Source: Lentimicrobiaceae bacterium
Lineage (GTDB): Bacteria; Bacteroidota; Bacteroidia; Bacteroidales; JAGNHN01
Reading direction: 5' to 3'
NCBI GenBank assembly: GCA_018001695.1
Contig: JAGNHN010000026.1
Span: 1-48,165, forward strand
Length of the DNA: 48,165 bases
Shown here: positions 8,350-16,889 of the stretch, in pieces
Numbering within the stretch: position 1 is the first letter of the stretch
Layout: each line of letters starts with the position of its first letter
The notes under the pieces: generated by a model
Seen by the model: only the letters and a program-made list of their open reading frames with translations
Databases searched by the model: none
Told to the model about the DNA's origin: nothing
Position numbers and translations under genes: made by a program

Positions 8350-11300
8350 ATGCAGCTGATAGATAACGTAAATCGTCGTCTTGGTGATGAGCTGAGGGTC
8401 TGCATTAAGAAGGGAAGCAAATTAAGCATTGCAGCTTCATCATTTTCAATTTACGCATTTGAAGCGCTGAAGAAAGAGTTAGAAAGAATCGATGAATTGC
8501 GGTTTATTTTCAGGTCACCTTCGTTTATTGAAGAAAATATAGACAGGCGTAGTCTTCAGTTCTATATCCCTCATATCTATAGAGAAACAGACCTATGTGG
8601 TGGTGAGTTTGAATTGCGTTTGAAGAATAAGTTAAATCAAAGAGCTATCGCTTTCGAATGCTCGAAATGGGTCAAGGAGAAAGTGGTGTTCAAATCAATT
8701 ATACACCCGAACACCGCCTTACAAGGAATGATCCATGTTAAAAATACAAATCAGGACGATTTCGTTTATTCAAACATCGATAGTTTCACAACTTCCGATC
8801 TGGGAATAAGTCGCAGTAAGGGTTTTCCAACACTCATTCAAAGAAACAACTACCCTGATAGTAACGCTTACTTAGATTGGTTCAACCAGATCTGGGAAAA
8901 TGAGAAAGACCTGAAAGACGTAACCCAGAATGTCCAGGATTACATTGAACGGGCATACCAGGAGAACAGCCCGGAATTTATTTACTTTATCACGTTGTAT
9001 AATATCTTCAATAACTTTCTCGAGGACATATCCTTAGACCATCTGCCCAATGAACAGATTGGATTTAAGGACACGATCATTTGGAATATGCTTTATAACT
9101 TTCAGAGAGATGCCGTTATTGGTGCTATCAATAAGCTTGAGAGATATAAAGGATGCATACTGGCTGATAGTGTAGGTTTAGGGAAGACTTTCTCTGCCCT
9201 GGGAATAATCAAGTACTATGAAATGCGAAACAAAGACGTGCTGGTACTTTGCCCAAAGAAGCTCGAAGCAAATTGGAATACCTATCGTTACAACGACAAG
9301 AACAACATCCTTTCAAGAGATCGGTTTCGCTATGATGTTCTTTTTCATACAGATATGAGTCGCGAACGAGGGATGAGTAATGGCAGAAGGCTGGAGCACG
9401 TGAATTGGGGTAATTACGGGCTATTGGTGATTGATGAATCGCATAATTTCCGAAACAACAATCCTTATGCTGATAGAGAAAATAGATACCAAAGCTTATT
9501 GAGAAAAGTGGTAAAAGAGGGCATAGAAACGAAAGTCCTTATGCTGTCAGCGACACCGGTCAATAACCGCTTTAATGATTTAAAAAACCAATTGGCGCTC
9601 GCCTATGAAGGCAACCCTGAGTTGATTGACAACAAACTTGCTACCAAGAGTGGTATCGAGCAGATTTTCAGACGAGCACAACAAGCGTTCAATGTGTGGA
9701 GCAGGTATGATACGCAGGATCGTACCACTGAAGCCCTTTTGGACATGTTGGATTTCGATTTCTTTGAAATACTTGATTCCCTGACCATTGCTCGCTCCAG
9801 GAAGCATATCACTACCTACTATGATACTACTGTAATTGGCAAGTTCCCTGAGCGAAACAAACCAGTATCTATTCAAAGCGCATTAACCGAAAAACCTTAC
9901 GTAACATATGTAGAGATAGCCGTGAAATTAACCTTGCTCAATCTCGCGGTCTATTCGCCGTTGAACTACATTTTACCAAGCAAAATTGCTTTGTATGCTA
10001 ACCTGTACGATAAAACTGTGAAGTCGGGCAGGTTGACACAACTGGATCGTGAAAGAAGTCTACAGATCCTTATGCGCATCAACCTATTAAAGCGACTTGA
10101 AAGCTCGGTTGACTCATTTCGGATCACGCTCGAAGGAATCATCCTGCAAATAGAGCAGGCTATCAAGATTATTGTCCAGGAAGATAAGGGAGAATATGAA
10201 GGCATACAAGCCAGGATGAATGATGAGAATTTTGATTGGGAAGCAGATTGGGGAGATGAAGAGAATGTAATCGGCAAAAAAATCAAGGTCCACATTGCAG
10301 ACATAGACACGCGAAAATGGCATGAGGATTTGAAAGAAGATCTTGATATCTTGAATAAGATATGGAATAGCGTTGTTGATGTTCAAGGTGGGCTTGATTA
10401 CAAACTCCAGCAACTAATTGGTCTGCTAGATCATAAAATCAAAAATCCAATCAACCCGGAGAACAGGAAGGTCATCATCTTTACCGCATTTGCCGACACC
10501 GCCAATTATCTCTACGAGAATATCCAGGCTTATCTGAAGAAAACCTATGGCATTCATACCGCTTTGATAACTGGTTCAAGGAAAGTCAGCAATGCCAAGA
10601 CAATTCCATCAGACTTGAATTCAATGTTATCTTGTTTTTCACCCTTGTCTAAAGACAAAGACCAACTCTATCCTCAAATTAATGAATCCATAGATTTACT
10701 CATCGCAACGGATTGTATCTCAGAAGGTCAAAACCTGCAGGATTGCGATTATCTTATCAATTATGATATTCATTGGAACCCGGTTAGGATAATTCAGCGC
10801 TTCGGTCGCATTGATCGCATTGGATCAAAAAATGCCAGCATCACCTTGGTGAACTTCTGGCCGGATGTTACCCTGGATGCCTATATCAACTTAAAGCAAC
10901 GGGTGGAAAACCGCATGCTCATTAGCAATATGGCCAGCACAGGGGATGACAATATCCTCAACTCGGGTGAAAAAGACCTGGAATATAGGAAGATACAATT
11001 GCAAAAGTTGAAAGAAGAAGTTATTGACTTGGAAGACTTAAGGGAAGGAGTAAGCATTACTGACCTTGGTTTGAATGATTTCCGTATTGACCTAACAAAT
11101 TATATAAAAAGTATTGGAGAGCTAACCCATATTCCCGAAGGCATTCACGCTGTTGCAAAGGCTACGGAAGAACTGCCACAGGGCGTGGTATTCGTTTTAA
11201 AGAAGATTAGCACAAGTGGCAATACAAATAGAATCAACCGCTTACATCCTTTCTATTTAGTTTACATTAAGCAATCAGGCGAGATTTTATTGGGTCATAC

Positions 11301-11577
11301 AGATTCGAAAAAGATTCTTGATAGCATGCGAATGCTTGGGAAAGGGAAGAGCGAGCCAATAATGGACTTATGTAGGGAATTAAGTTCTGAAACAAATGAA
11401 TATCAAGAGATGAGTTCATATTCAAGCTTACTAAGGCAAAGTATAAGGTCAATTATGCAGACTGAAGAAGAGAAGGAAGTGATCAGCCTTTTCAAGTCTG
11501 GTGGAACAACAGCGTTGAACGACAAGTTCAAAGGAATTGAAGATTTCAAACTCATTTCATTCTTAATAGTTAGATAA
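8350..11577 (+). CDS. SNF2-type helicase with N-terminal PLD-like nuclease domain
   Basis: This encodes 1075 aa. The N-terminal 160 residues look like a phospholipase-D-type nuclease half-site. Its HxKx4D motif is H129-x-K131-x4-D136, followed by 'IDSFTTSDLG', the family's usual 'NfT..gl' position. The rest is an SF2/SNF2 ATPase: 'ADSVGLGKT' at 272-280, DESH at 362-365, 'LSATPVNN' around 400, and 'IQRFGRIDRIGS' with QRFGR at 816-820. One HKD motif means an active nuclease would probably dimerise. Such PLD-helicases occur in defence loci, and DISARM contains separate PLD and SNF2 proteins. Here it sits in an operon 4 bases after res and ends directly before the DUF4391 gene, so it probably works with Mod and Res on DNA. 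The substrate and the reason for a second motor are unknown. Confidence 0.85.
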   Translation: MQLIDNVNRRLGDELRVCIKKGSKLSIAASSFSIYAFEALKKELERIDELRFIFRSPSFIEENIDRRSLQFYIPHIYRETDLCGGEFELRLKNKLNQRAIAFECSKWVKEKVVFKSIIHPNTALQGMIHVKNTNQDDFVYSNIDSFTTSDLGISRSKGFPTLIQRNNYPDSNAYLDWFNQIWENEKDLKDVTQNVQDYIERAYQENSPEFIYFITLYNIFNNFLEDISLDHLPNEQIGFKDTIIWNMLYNFQRDAVIGAINKLERYKGCILADSVGLGKTFSALGIIKYYEMRNKDVLVLCPKKLEANWNTYRYNDKNNILSRDRFRYDVLFHTDMSRERGMSNGRRLEHVNWGNYGLLVIDESHNFRNNNPYADRENRYQSLLRKVVKEGIETKVLMLSATPVNNRFNDLKNQLALAYEGNPELIDNKLATKSGIEQIFRRAQQAFNVWSRYDTQDRTTEALLDMLDFDFFEILDSLTIARSRKHITTYYDTTVIGKFPERNKPVSIQSALTEKPYVTYVEIAVKLTLLNLAVYSPLNYILPSKIALYANLYDKTVKSGRLTQLDRERSLQILMRINLLKRLESSVDSFRITLEGIILQIEQAIKIIVQEDKGEYEGIQARMNDENFDWEADWGDEENVIGKKIKVHIADIDTRKWHEDLKEDLDILNKIWNSVVDVQGGLDYKLQQLIGLLDHKIKNPINPENRKVIIFTAFADTANYLYENIQAYLKKTYGIHTALITGSRKVSNAKTIPSDLNSMLSCFSPLSKDKDQLYPQINESIDLLIATDCISEGQNLQDCDYLINYDIHWNPVRIIQRFGRIDRIGSKNASITLVNFWPDVTLDAYINLKQRVENRMLISNMASTGDDNILNSGEKDLEYRKIQLQKLKEEVIDLEDLREGVSITDLGLNDFRIDLTNYIKSIGELTHIPEGIHAVAKATEELPQGVVFVLKKISTSGNTNRINRLHPFYLVYIKQSGEILLGHTDSKKILDSMRMLGKGKSEPIMDLCRELSSETNEYQEMSSYSSLLRQSIRSIMQTEEEKEVISLFKSGGTTALNDKFKGIEDFKLISFLIVR

Positions 11578-12234
11578 ATGGATTTGTTTGGGCTACCAAA
11601 TAGTACAAAGGTGAACAAGGTAATCCCCAAAAATGCCTTCGATGAACATACTACTACCAAGCAGAAAAAGCTGTTCACTGATTTGATTTCTAAGATTACC
11701 TGGGCTTATAAGATCGCACCTGAAACAATAAACCTGGAAGCGGGCGAGATAAAGGAGATTCAGGTTTTCAGGGTTGAACTAAAGGAAAAGACAGATATAC
11801 AGGTTTTACTGAATATCATCGATAAGGCAATTCCATACACCATCGTTTTCGTTGTTGATTACGGTGGCATGCTATATATATCCACGACAGTAAAGCATCC
11901 CCATCCAATACAAGCGGATACTTCTGTAATTGACTGGATTTTTAGAACGAAATGGTTCTCTTCCAATGAGAATGATTACACTTTCAAGCTAAAAAAGAAC
12001 ATTGATTCGGTTTATCATGATTTCTGTATTCGGTTATCAGGGCACACTAGCTTTGCAACAAGGACTCTTGAAGACTTGATTGCCTTCGAAAAGCAAATTG
12101 ATGCGCTAAGGAAGGAGATTGCCCGGTTAAAAGCAGGGAAGGCAAGCGCAAAGCAATTTAACCTGAAAGTGGAACTTAACCTTGAGTTGCAGACTGCAGA
12201 AAAGCAGTTAAGAGAGCTCATCAAGTGTTCATGA
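11578..12234 (+). CDS. DUF4391 domain protein
   Basis: This encodes 218 aa, and the start codon directly follows the helicase stop (TAA then ATG). The N-terminal part 'NKVIPKNAF', then 'KITWAYKIAPETINL' and 'EIQVFRVELK' (about residues 15-75), matches DUF4391, a family of unknown function repeatedly found beside PLD-helicase and type III mod/res genes. The C-terminal third (about residues 155-218) is rich in Glu, Lys and Leu and looks like a helical hairpin or coiled coil, perhaps for binding a partner. There is no membrane segment or catalytic motif that I can name. As the last gene of the operon it is probably an accessory or specificity factor for the helicase. That is inference from co-occurrence only. 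Confidence 0.78.
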   Translation: MDLFGLPNSTKVNKVIPKNAFDEHTTTKQKKLFTDLISKITWAYKIAPETINLEAGEIKEIQVFRVELKEKTDIQVLLNIIDKAIPYTIVFVVDYGGMLYISTTVKHPHPIQADTSVIDWIFRTKWFSSNENDYTFKLKKNIDSVYHDFCIRLSGHTSFATRTLEDLIAFEKQIDALRKEIARLKAGKASAKQFNLKVELNLELQTAEKQLRELIKCS

Positions 12235-12324
12235 TTCGGCCATTTGTACCGGGAAATAGAACAAATACCCTAAGAACCCCCCATCCCTGGGAGTGAAAGC
12301 CCCCCTGAAAAATCAGACAGCATC

Positions 12325-12358
12325 AAAAAACCCCTGCAATGCTAGCATCACAAGGGTT
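12325..12358 (-). terminator. Rho-independent terminator after tRNA-Cys
   Basis: On the minus strand AACCCTTG (12358-12351) pairs with CAGGGGTT (12336-12329), an 8-bp stem with one mismatch. It encloses the palindrome ATGCTAGCAT and is followed by a run of six T (12330-12325). It begins just after the tRNA-Cys CCA end, so it ends tRNA transcription and separates the tRNA from the convergent defence operon. Confidence 0.7.
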
Positions 12359-12361
12359 ATC

Positions 12362-12435
12362 TGGAGGTCTCGAGCGGATTCGAACCGCTGTACACGGTTT
12401 TGCAGACCGCTGCCTAGCCACTCGGCCACGAGACC
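12362..12435 (-). tRNA. tRNA-Cys (GCA)
   Basis: The minus strand folds as a complete cloverleaf. The acceptor GGTCTCG pairs with CGAGACC. The D arm is closed by GCC/GGC. The anticodon stem GCGGT/ACCGT carries loop CTGCAAA with anticodon GCA, which reads UGC/UGU cysteine codons. The T arm is AGCGG-TTCGAAT-CCGCT. The discriminator is T and CCA is encoded. It has its own promoter upstream and a terminator downstream. Its 3' end faces the defence island, the usual side for integration of mobile DNA into tRNA genes, but no second copy of the 3' end was seen within this window. Confidence 0.96.
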
Positions 12436-12444
12436 ATAGGGGTG

Positions 12445-12474
12445 CAAAGATAGTAAATAATTGAATTTATCAAC
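12445..12474 (-). promoter_or_regulatory. Promoter of tRNA-Cys
   Basis: On the minus strand GTTG (12474-12471) and TATCTTTG (12452-12445) fit the Bacteroidota -33 and -7 elements with an 18-base spacer. The expected start, about 7 bases after the -7 box, falls almost exactly at the tRNA 5' end (12435). Confidence 0.65.
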
Positions 12475-12486
12475 ACCCGCCCCTGC

Positions 12487-12852
12487 CTAAGACAATAGAT
12501 CGTCGCTGCTCAGGGTGACACATACATTACCAACCTGCCCGCCCAGAGGTGGATTGACCTTGCATATGCGTACCTCCGCATGCCGTATCCCTGGATAGGT
12601 TTGGAGAATACGCGATAGCATGCGCCAGGTGACATGCTCCAGCAATTTGGACCTGATCCCCATCTCTTCCTTAATAATGCCGTAAACCTGCTGGTAATCG
12701 ATGGTGTGATGCAGGTTGTCGGTGGATGCTGCCTCCTGGGTGTCTGCTTCAAAGTAAAAATCCACCACAAAACGGGTTCCAATGATCTGCTCCTCATCGA
12801 AATGACCATGATGGGCATAAAACTCCATACCTTCCAATGATATGACGGCCAT
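12487..12852 (-). CDS. folB: Dihydroneopterin aldolase
   Basis: This cytoplasmic enzyme of folate synthesis converts 7,8-dihydroneopterin to 6-hydroxymethyl-dihydropterin and glycolaldehyde. The 121-aa product has the normal length. Family marks are 'LEGMEFYAHHGHFDEEQIIG' at about residues 6-25, 'TIDYQQVY' near 50, 'LLEHVTWRML' near 70 (with the conserved Glu), and 'ICKVNPPLGGQVGNV' near 100. The start at 12852 begins MAVISLEG and matches the family. A longer frame to 12909 would run through the promoter and adds nothing conserved. The gene is divergent from glnS and lies 51 bases upstream of tRNA-Cys on the same strand. Confidence 0.93.
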   Translation of the reverse strand: MAVISLEGMEFYAHHGHFDEEQIIGTRFVVDFYFEADTQEAASTDNLHHTIDYQQVYGIIKEEMGIRSKLLEHVTWRMLSRILQTYPGIRHAEVRICKVNPPLGGQVGNVCVTLSSDDLLS

Positions 12853-12891
12853 AAGTATCGTTGATTTATGAAGCGAAGATACTGCGCTGCA

Positions 12892-12899
12892 CAAATATA
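12892..12899 (-). promoter_or_regulatory. -7 element of the folB promoter
   Basis: TATATTTG on the minus strand fits TAnnTTTG and lies 40 bases ahead of the folB ATG at 12852. A matching TTTG at the -33 position is not evident, so the assignment rests on the -7 box alone. Confidence 0.45.
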
Positions 12900-12972
12900 T
12901 CATCATCAAGGCCCGGCAGATGCATCCGAACAGTCAGGATTTCCCTTATCATGCCATGCAAGTATGGCCCCG

Positions 12973-13006
12973 TTTGACCAACATACACCGATACAGCCTA
13001 TTTTTG
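12973..13006 (+). promoter_or_regulatory. Promoter of glnS
   Basis: TTTG at 12973-12976 and TATTTTTG at 12999-13006 fit the -33 and -7 elements with a 22-base spacer, at the long end of the usual range. Transcription would begin near 13013, so translation must start at 13021, 13027 or 13033 and not at the upstream in-frame ATG at 12868. Confidence 0.5.
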
Positions 13007-13032
13007 CAGCTTCAAACCCAATGCATATGGCA

Positions 13033-14718
13033 ATGAATACCCCAAATACCCCGGAAAACACGCGTCCCCTGAATTTTATTGAAGAGATCATCGAAGAGGA
13101 CCTGAAAACGGGTAAAAACGAAAGCCGTGTTCATACCCGTTTCCCACCGGAACCCAATGGGTATCTGCATATTGGCCATGCCAAATCGATCTGCCTCAAC
13201 TTTGGCCTGGCACAACGTTACAACGGCCTCTGCAACCTGAGATTCGACGATACCAACCCCACCAAGGAAGATGTTGAGTATGTCGATTCCATCATGGAAG
13301 ACGTGAGCTGGCTGGGTTTTCAATGGCATGGACAACCTCTGTACGCTTCTGACTATTTTGAACAGCTCTATGAGTGGGCCGAGAAGTTCATCCTCGAAGG
13401 CAAAGCTTATGTGGATGACCAGTCGCAGGAAGCCATCAGCGAACAAAGGGGAACGCCAACCCGGCCGGGTACCGAAAGTCCTTACCGCAACCGCAGCATT
13501 GAAGAAAACCTGGACCTCTTCCGCCGTATGCGGGCCGGTGAATTTCCAAACGGTAGCCGTGTTCTCAGGGCCAAAATAGATATGCGTTCGCCCAATATGC
13601 ATATGCGGGACCCTATCCTTTACCGCATCCTGCATAGCGAGCATCACAGGACGGGTAACCAATGGTGCATTTATCCCATGTATGACTACGCCCATGGGCA
13701 ATCCGACTATCTGGAAGGGATCACCCATTCCATCTGTACCCTGGAATTTGAGATCCATCGCCCTCTCTATGACTGGTTCCTGGACCAACTGGTTGAACAA
13801 GGCGCTTACCGGCCCAGACAGATTGAGTTTGCCCGCCTCAATCTCAGCTATACGGTGATGAGCAAACGCAAGCTGCTGGAACTCGTGCAGCTCGGTATCG
13901 TACGTGGATGGGACGATCCGCGTATGCCAACTATCTGTGGACTCCGCCGGAGAGGCTATACGCCGGAATCCATTCGTCGTTTTGCCGAATTGGTGGGCGT
14001 GGCCAAGCGTGATAATGTGATAGATGTGGCATTGCTGGAATTCACCATACGTGAAGACCTTAACCAGAGTGCCCCCCGGGTAATGGCGGTCCTGGATCCC
14101 CTGAAAGTCGTTATCACCAATTACCCGGAAGGACAGACCGAGGAGGTGGAGACCGTCAATAATCCGGAAGATGAAAGTATGGGAATACGGATGTTGCCGT
14201 TTTCCAGGGAATTGTACATCGAAAGAGAGGATTTCATGGAAAATCCTCCGCCCAAGTATTTCAGGCTTTTCCCGGGAGGGGAAGTGCGGCTGAAGAGTGC
14301 CTATATTATTCGTTGCGATGAAGTTATCAAAGATGAACAAGGTGGGATCGTCGAACTGCGATGCACCTATGATCCCGAAACCCGCAGTGGGCATACACAC
14401 GGCAAGAAGGTGAAAGGTACCATACACTGGGTCGATGCCACGCGCGCCCTGGATGTTGAAGTGAGACTGTATGACCGCCTCTTCATGGATCCGGATCCGG
14501 CCGGGCACAAAGACATAGACTTCAAAGATTTTCTGAATCCGGACTCCCTCCAGGTTTTGCGCCATTGTAAGGTGGAGCCGGGTCTGGCACAAGCTAAACC
14601 AGGTGAAAGATTTCAATTCCAGCGACTTGGATATTTTGCAGTAGATGCGGATTCCCGCGATGGAAACCTGGTCTTTAACCGTACGGTCACCCTGAAAGAA
14701 ACCTGGAAACGGGATTAG
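13033..14718 (+). CDS. glnS: Glutaminyl-tRNA synthetase
   Basis: This class I synthetase charges tRNA-Gln with glutamine. From the ATG at 13033 it has 561 aa, typical of bacterial GlnRS. The HIGH motif appears in '[15 protein letters not shown]' (H46) and the KMSKS-type loop as VMSKR near residue 276. The GlnRS-specific '[19 protein letters not shown]' and a C-terminal beta-barrel anticodon domain ('[14 protein letters not shown]') separate it from GluRS. Three ATGs at 13021, 13027 and 13033 are possible starts. The last gives the conserved '[12 protein letters not shown]' N-terminus with a sensible leader after the predicted promoter. GlnRS means this organism does not depend wholly on Gln-tRNA amidotransferase. 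The IS200-like gene begins 25 bases after the stop. Confidence 0.96.
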   Translation: MNTPNTPENTRPLNFIEEIIEEDLKTGKNESRVHTRFPPEPNGYLHIGHAKSICLNFGLAQRYNGLCNLRFDDTNPTKEDVEYVDSIMEDVSWLGFQWHGQPLYASDYFEQLYEWAEKFILEGKAYVDDQSQEAISEQRGTPTRPGTESPYRNRSIEENLDLFRRMRAGEFPNGSRVLRAKIDMRSPNMHMRDPILYRILHSEHHRTGNQWCIYPMYDYAHGQSDYLEGITHSICTLEFEIHRPLYDWFLDQLVEQGAYRPRQIEFARLNLSYTVMSKRKLLELVQLGIVRGWDDPRMPTICGLRRRGYTPESIRRFAELVGVAKRDNVIDVALLEFTIREDLNQSAPRVMAVLDPLKVVITNYPEGQTEEVETVNNPEDESMGIRMLPFSRELYIEREDFMENPPPKYFRLFPGGEVRLKSAYIIRCDEVIKDEQGGIVELRCTYDPETRSGHTHGKKVKGTIHWVDATRALDVEVRLYDRLFMDPDPAGHKDIDFKDFLNPDSLQVLRHCKVEPGLAQAKPGERFQFQRLGYFAVDADSRDGNLVFNRTVTLKETWKRD

Positions 14719-14743
14719 AATAGCCCTCCATTGACAAAACTGT

Positions 14744-15169
14744 ATGTCCGTCTTTCATGTCAAGTGCCAGCGTGTAATGGACAGAAAGGCCGACAGACCT
14801 GCCTTATATGCCTACATGGGTGCCATCATCAAGGACAATGGCTCCATTCCGGTCATTATCAATGGCACGCATAATCACGTGCATGTTTTGTGTATCATGT
14901 CCAGGAATATATCATTGGCCAAGCTGGTAGAAGAGATGAAGCGACATAGCAGCAGGTGGATAAAGACGAGAGGAGAATACTACAGGGAATTTGCCTGGCA
15001 GGGAGGGTATGCGGGTTTTTCAGTAAGTCAGTCGGTATTTGAGATTACCCGGCGGTATATTGCAAATCAGGAGAGGCATCATGCGAAGAAGACGTATAAG
15101 CGGGAGTTGAGTGGGTTTCTGAATTTGTACAAGGTGGACCATAATCCTGATGGTCTGGTCGGGGATTGA
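14744..15169 (+). CDS. IS200/REP-associated-type Y1 transposase, N-terminus shortened
   Basis: This encodes 141 aa. It is an HUH single-strand transposase of the Y1 family: H45-V46-H47 within NHVHVL, the catalytic tyrosine in 'RYIANQERHH' (Y105), and the characteristic 'FAWQGGYAGFSVSQS' near residues 83-97. Family members of this type usually carry about ten more residues before a 'h.VFsTKnR' stretch. Here an in-frame stop at 14732 prevents extension and the N-terminus begins directly in that strand, so it may be slightly truncated or inactive. The usual D of DHVH is N (NHVH). It lies between glnS and gltX, and GC-rich palindromes follow it, as with REP-associated transposases. There is no TnpB partner. 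Confidence 0.8.
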   Translation: MSVFHVKCQRVMDRKADRPALYAYMGAIIKDNGSIPVIINGTHNHVHVLCIMSRNISLAKLVEEMKRHSSRWIKTRGEYYREFAWQGGYAGFSVSQSVFEITRRYIANQERHHAKKTYKRELSGFLNLYKVDHNPDGLVGD

Positions 15170-15172
15170 GTT

Positions 15173-15250
15173 GCCCTTACAGGGCGCTCTATGGGGGAAT
15201 TCTGGGAGGACCTGCCCCGGGCGATGCCATACCCCGGGCGTTGCCCGGGG
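15173..15250. repeat. REP-type GC-rich palindromes between transposase and gltX
   Basis: GCCCT-TAC-AGGGC at 15173-15185 forms a small hairpin. CCCCGGGCG occurs at 15215-15223 and again at 15232-15240. The second copy makes a perfect 8-bp hairpin with GCCCGGGG (15232-15239 with 15243-15250, three-base loop). The last hairpin ends one base before the gltX stop codon on the opposite strand. The elements resemble REP or BIME units served by the adjacent Y1 transposase, and may also act as a transcription barrier between the convergent genes. Confidence 0.6.
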
Positions 15251-15251
15251 G

Positions 15252-16784
15252 TTATCGGACTGAGAGAACCTGGATGGCGGTCTGGATGCGGCCCAGGCAT
15301 TCCTCCTTACCCAGTACCTCCATGATATCGAAAAGATGTGGCCCCGACGAGGCACCCACCAAACAGAGTCTCAGTGCATTAAAGACACCGCCCAGCCCCA
15401 GATTCCGGTCCTGTATCCATTGCTTGACGGCCGGCTCCAAAACAGCCGTATGAAAAGGCGTTAGGCTTTCCAGCAACACACCAGCCTCCCGCAGGATAGC
15501 TGCCGTATCTTCCTTCCAGAACTTCTTAACAACAGCTTCATCAAAAGAAACAGGAGGAACAAAGAAGAAACGCAGCAAGCCGGGAAAATCCTGAACCAGC
15601 TCGGCCCGCTCCTTGATAAGGGGTATTACTTTAAGAAGCTGTTCTTCAGTAGGATGAATACCTTCTTCAGCAAGCAAGGGCAGGATCATTTTGGCAAGCG
15701 CAGGGTCACTACATAACCGTAGATAATGCTGGTTGAAGCCCCTGGCCTTGACAGGATCAAAACGGGCACCGGATTTACCCACCCTCTCCAGGGAAAAAGC
15801 CTGTACCAGGGCTTCCATACTGAAGATCTCCTGCTCAGTACCTGGGTTCCAGCCCAGTAAAGCCAGGATATTCACGAAAGCTTCCGGAAGGTAACCAGAT
15901 TCACGGTAGCCGGATGAAACCTGGCCACTGTCGGGATCTTTCCATTGTAACGGAAAAACCGGGAATCCGAGACGGTCTCCATCACGCTTGCTGAGCTTTC
16001 CTTCACCGTCGGGTTTCAAAAGCAAGGGGAGATGGGCAAAAGCGGGTGCTTCCCACCCAAATGCCTGGTATAACATGACATGCAGCGGGAGGGATGGGAG
16101 CCATTCCTCGCCCCTGATGACGTGTGTAATCTCCATGAGGTGGTCATCCACGATATTGGCCAGATGATAGGTTGGCATCCCGTCGGACTTGAACAATACC
16201 TTATCATCCAGGGTGGCGGTATCAACAACGATGTGGCCCCGGATCAGGTCTTCCATGGCAACATTGCCTCGCAGCGGCATTTTAAAACGGATGACATGGG
16301 GCGTCCCGTTGCTGAGCAATTCACGGGTTTCTTCTTCCGATAGGGTGAGGGAGTTGCGCATTTCCAACCGGATGGCTGCACAATAGCTCGTATTGGCCGC
16401 TTTTTGCTGCTCCAGCTTTTGCCGTAATGCCTCCAACTCTTCTGGTGTATCAAAGGCGTAATAGGCAAGTCCTTTCTTAACCAGCTCAACGGCATAGCGC
16501 TCATACATCGCCTTGCGCTCAGATTGACGGTATGGCGCATACGGACCCCCGTTATCGGGGCCTTCATCGTAATGTATCCCGGCCCATTTCAGGGATTCCA
16601 TGATGTACGCTTCCGCTCCTTCCACATAACGGTTCTGATCTGTGTCTTCGATGCGAAGGATCATTGTGCCTCCATGACGCCTGGCATAAAGGTAATTGTA
16701 CAAGGCTGTCCTGACACCCCCGATGTGCAGAGGGCCGGTGGGACTTGGCGCAAAACGTACTCTAACCTTCTTATTATCATCCAT
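15252..16784 (-). CDS. gltX: Glutamyl-tRNA synthetase
   Basis: This class I synthetase attaches glutamate to tRNA-Glu. The 510-aa product has the usual length. The HIGH-type motif is in 'FAPSPTGPLHIGGVRTALYNY' at the N-terminus and the KMSKS motif is KLSKRDGDRLGFPV near residues 250-263. 'RIEDTDQNRYVEGAEAYI' is typical of GluRS. The start at 16784 (MDDNKKVRVRFAPSPTG) is preferred. ATG 16790 adds only two residues. The gene is convergent with the transposase and REP block and shares its upstream region with the end of the M1 peptidase gene. Together with glnS it supplies both glutamate-family charged tRNAs. Confidence 0.96.
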   Translation of the reverse strand: MDDNKKVRVRFAPSPTGPLHIGGVRTALYNYLYARRHGGTMILRIEDTDQNRYVEGAEAYIMESLKWAGIHYDEGPDNGGPYAPYRQSERKAMYERYAVELVKKGLAYYAFDTPEELEALRQKLEQQKAANTSYCAAIRLEMRNSLTLSEEETRELLSNGTPHVIRFKMPLRGNVAMEDLIRGHIVVDTATLDDKVLFKSDGMPTYHLANIVDDHLMEITHVIRGEEWLPSLPLHVMLYQAFGWEAPAFAHLPLLLKPDGEGKLSKRDGDRLGFPVFPLQWKDPDSGQVSSGYRESGYLPEAFVNILALLGWNPGTEQEIFSMEALVQAFSLERVGKSGARFDPVKARGFNQHYLRLCSDPALAKMILPLLAEEGIHPTEEQLLKVIPLIKERAELVQDFPGLLRFFFVPPVSFDEAVVKKFWKEDTAAILREAGVLLESLTPFHTAVLEPAVKQWIQDRNLGLGGVFNALRLCLVGASSGPHLFDIMEVLGKEECLGRIQTAIQVLSVR

Positions 16785-16816
16785 ATACAATAATTTTGCT
16801 GCCTTATTTGGTATGG

Positions 16817-16824
16817 CAAAGATA
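16817..16824 (-). promoter_or_regulatory. -7 element of the gltX promoter
   Basis: TATCTTTG on the minus strand matches TAnnTTTG and stands 33 bases ahead of the gltX ATG (16784). The -33 region has only a weak TTTA-like match. Confidence 0.4.
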
Positions 16825-16889
16825 CGATATGCACCCGCATATCATCCTGTTTAAATGATCATGAATAACGTCCGGAAACCGGCTTCCGT

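Noticed and set aside
13012..14616. Minus-strand open frame of 534 codons opposite glnS
   Set aside because: It mirrors the codon bias of glnS. The predicted product matches no family that I know and has no start region or promoter of its own.
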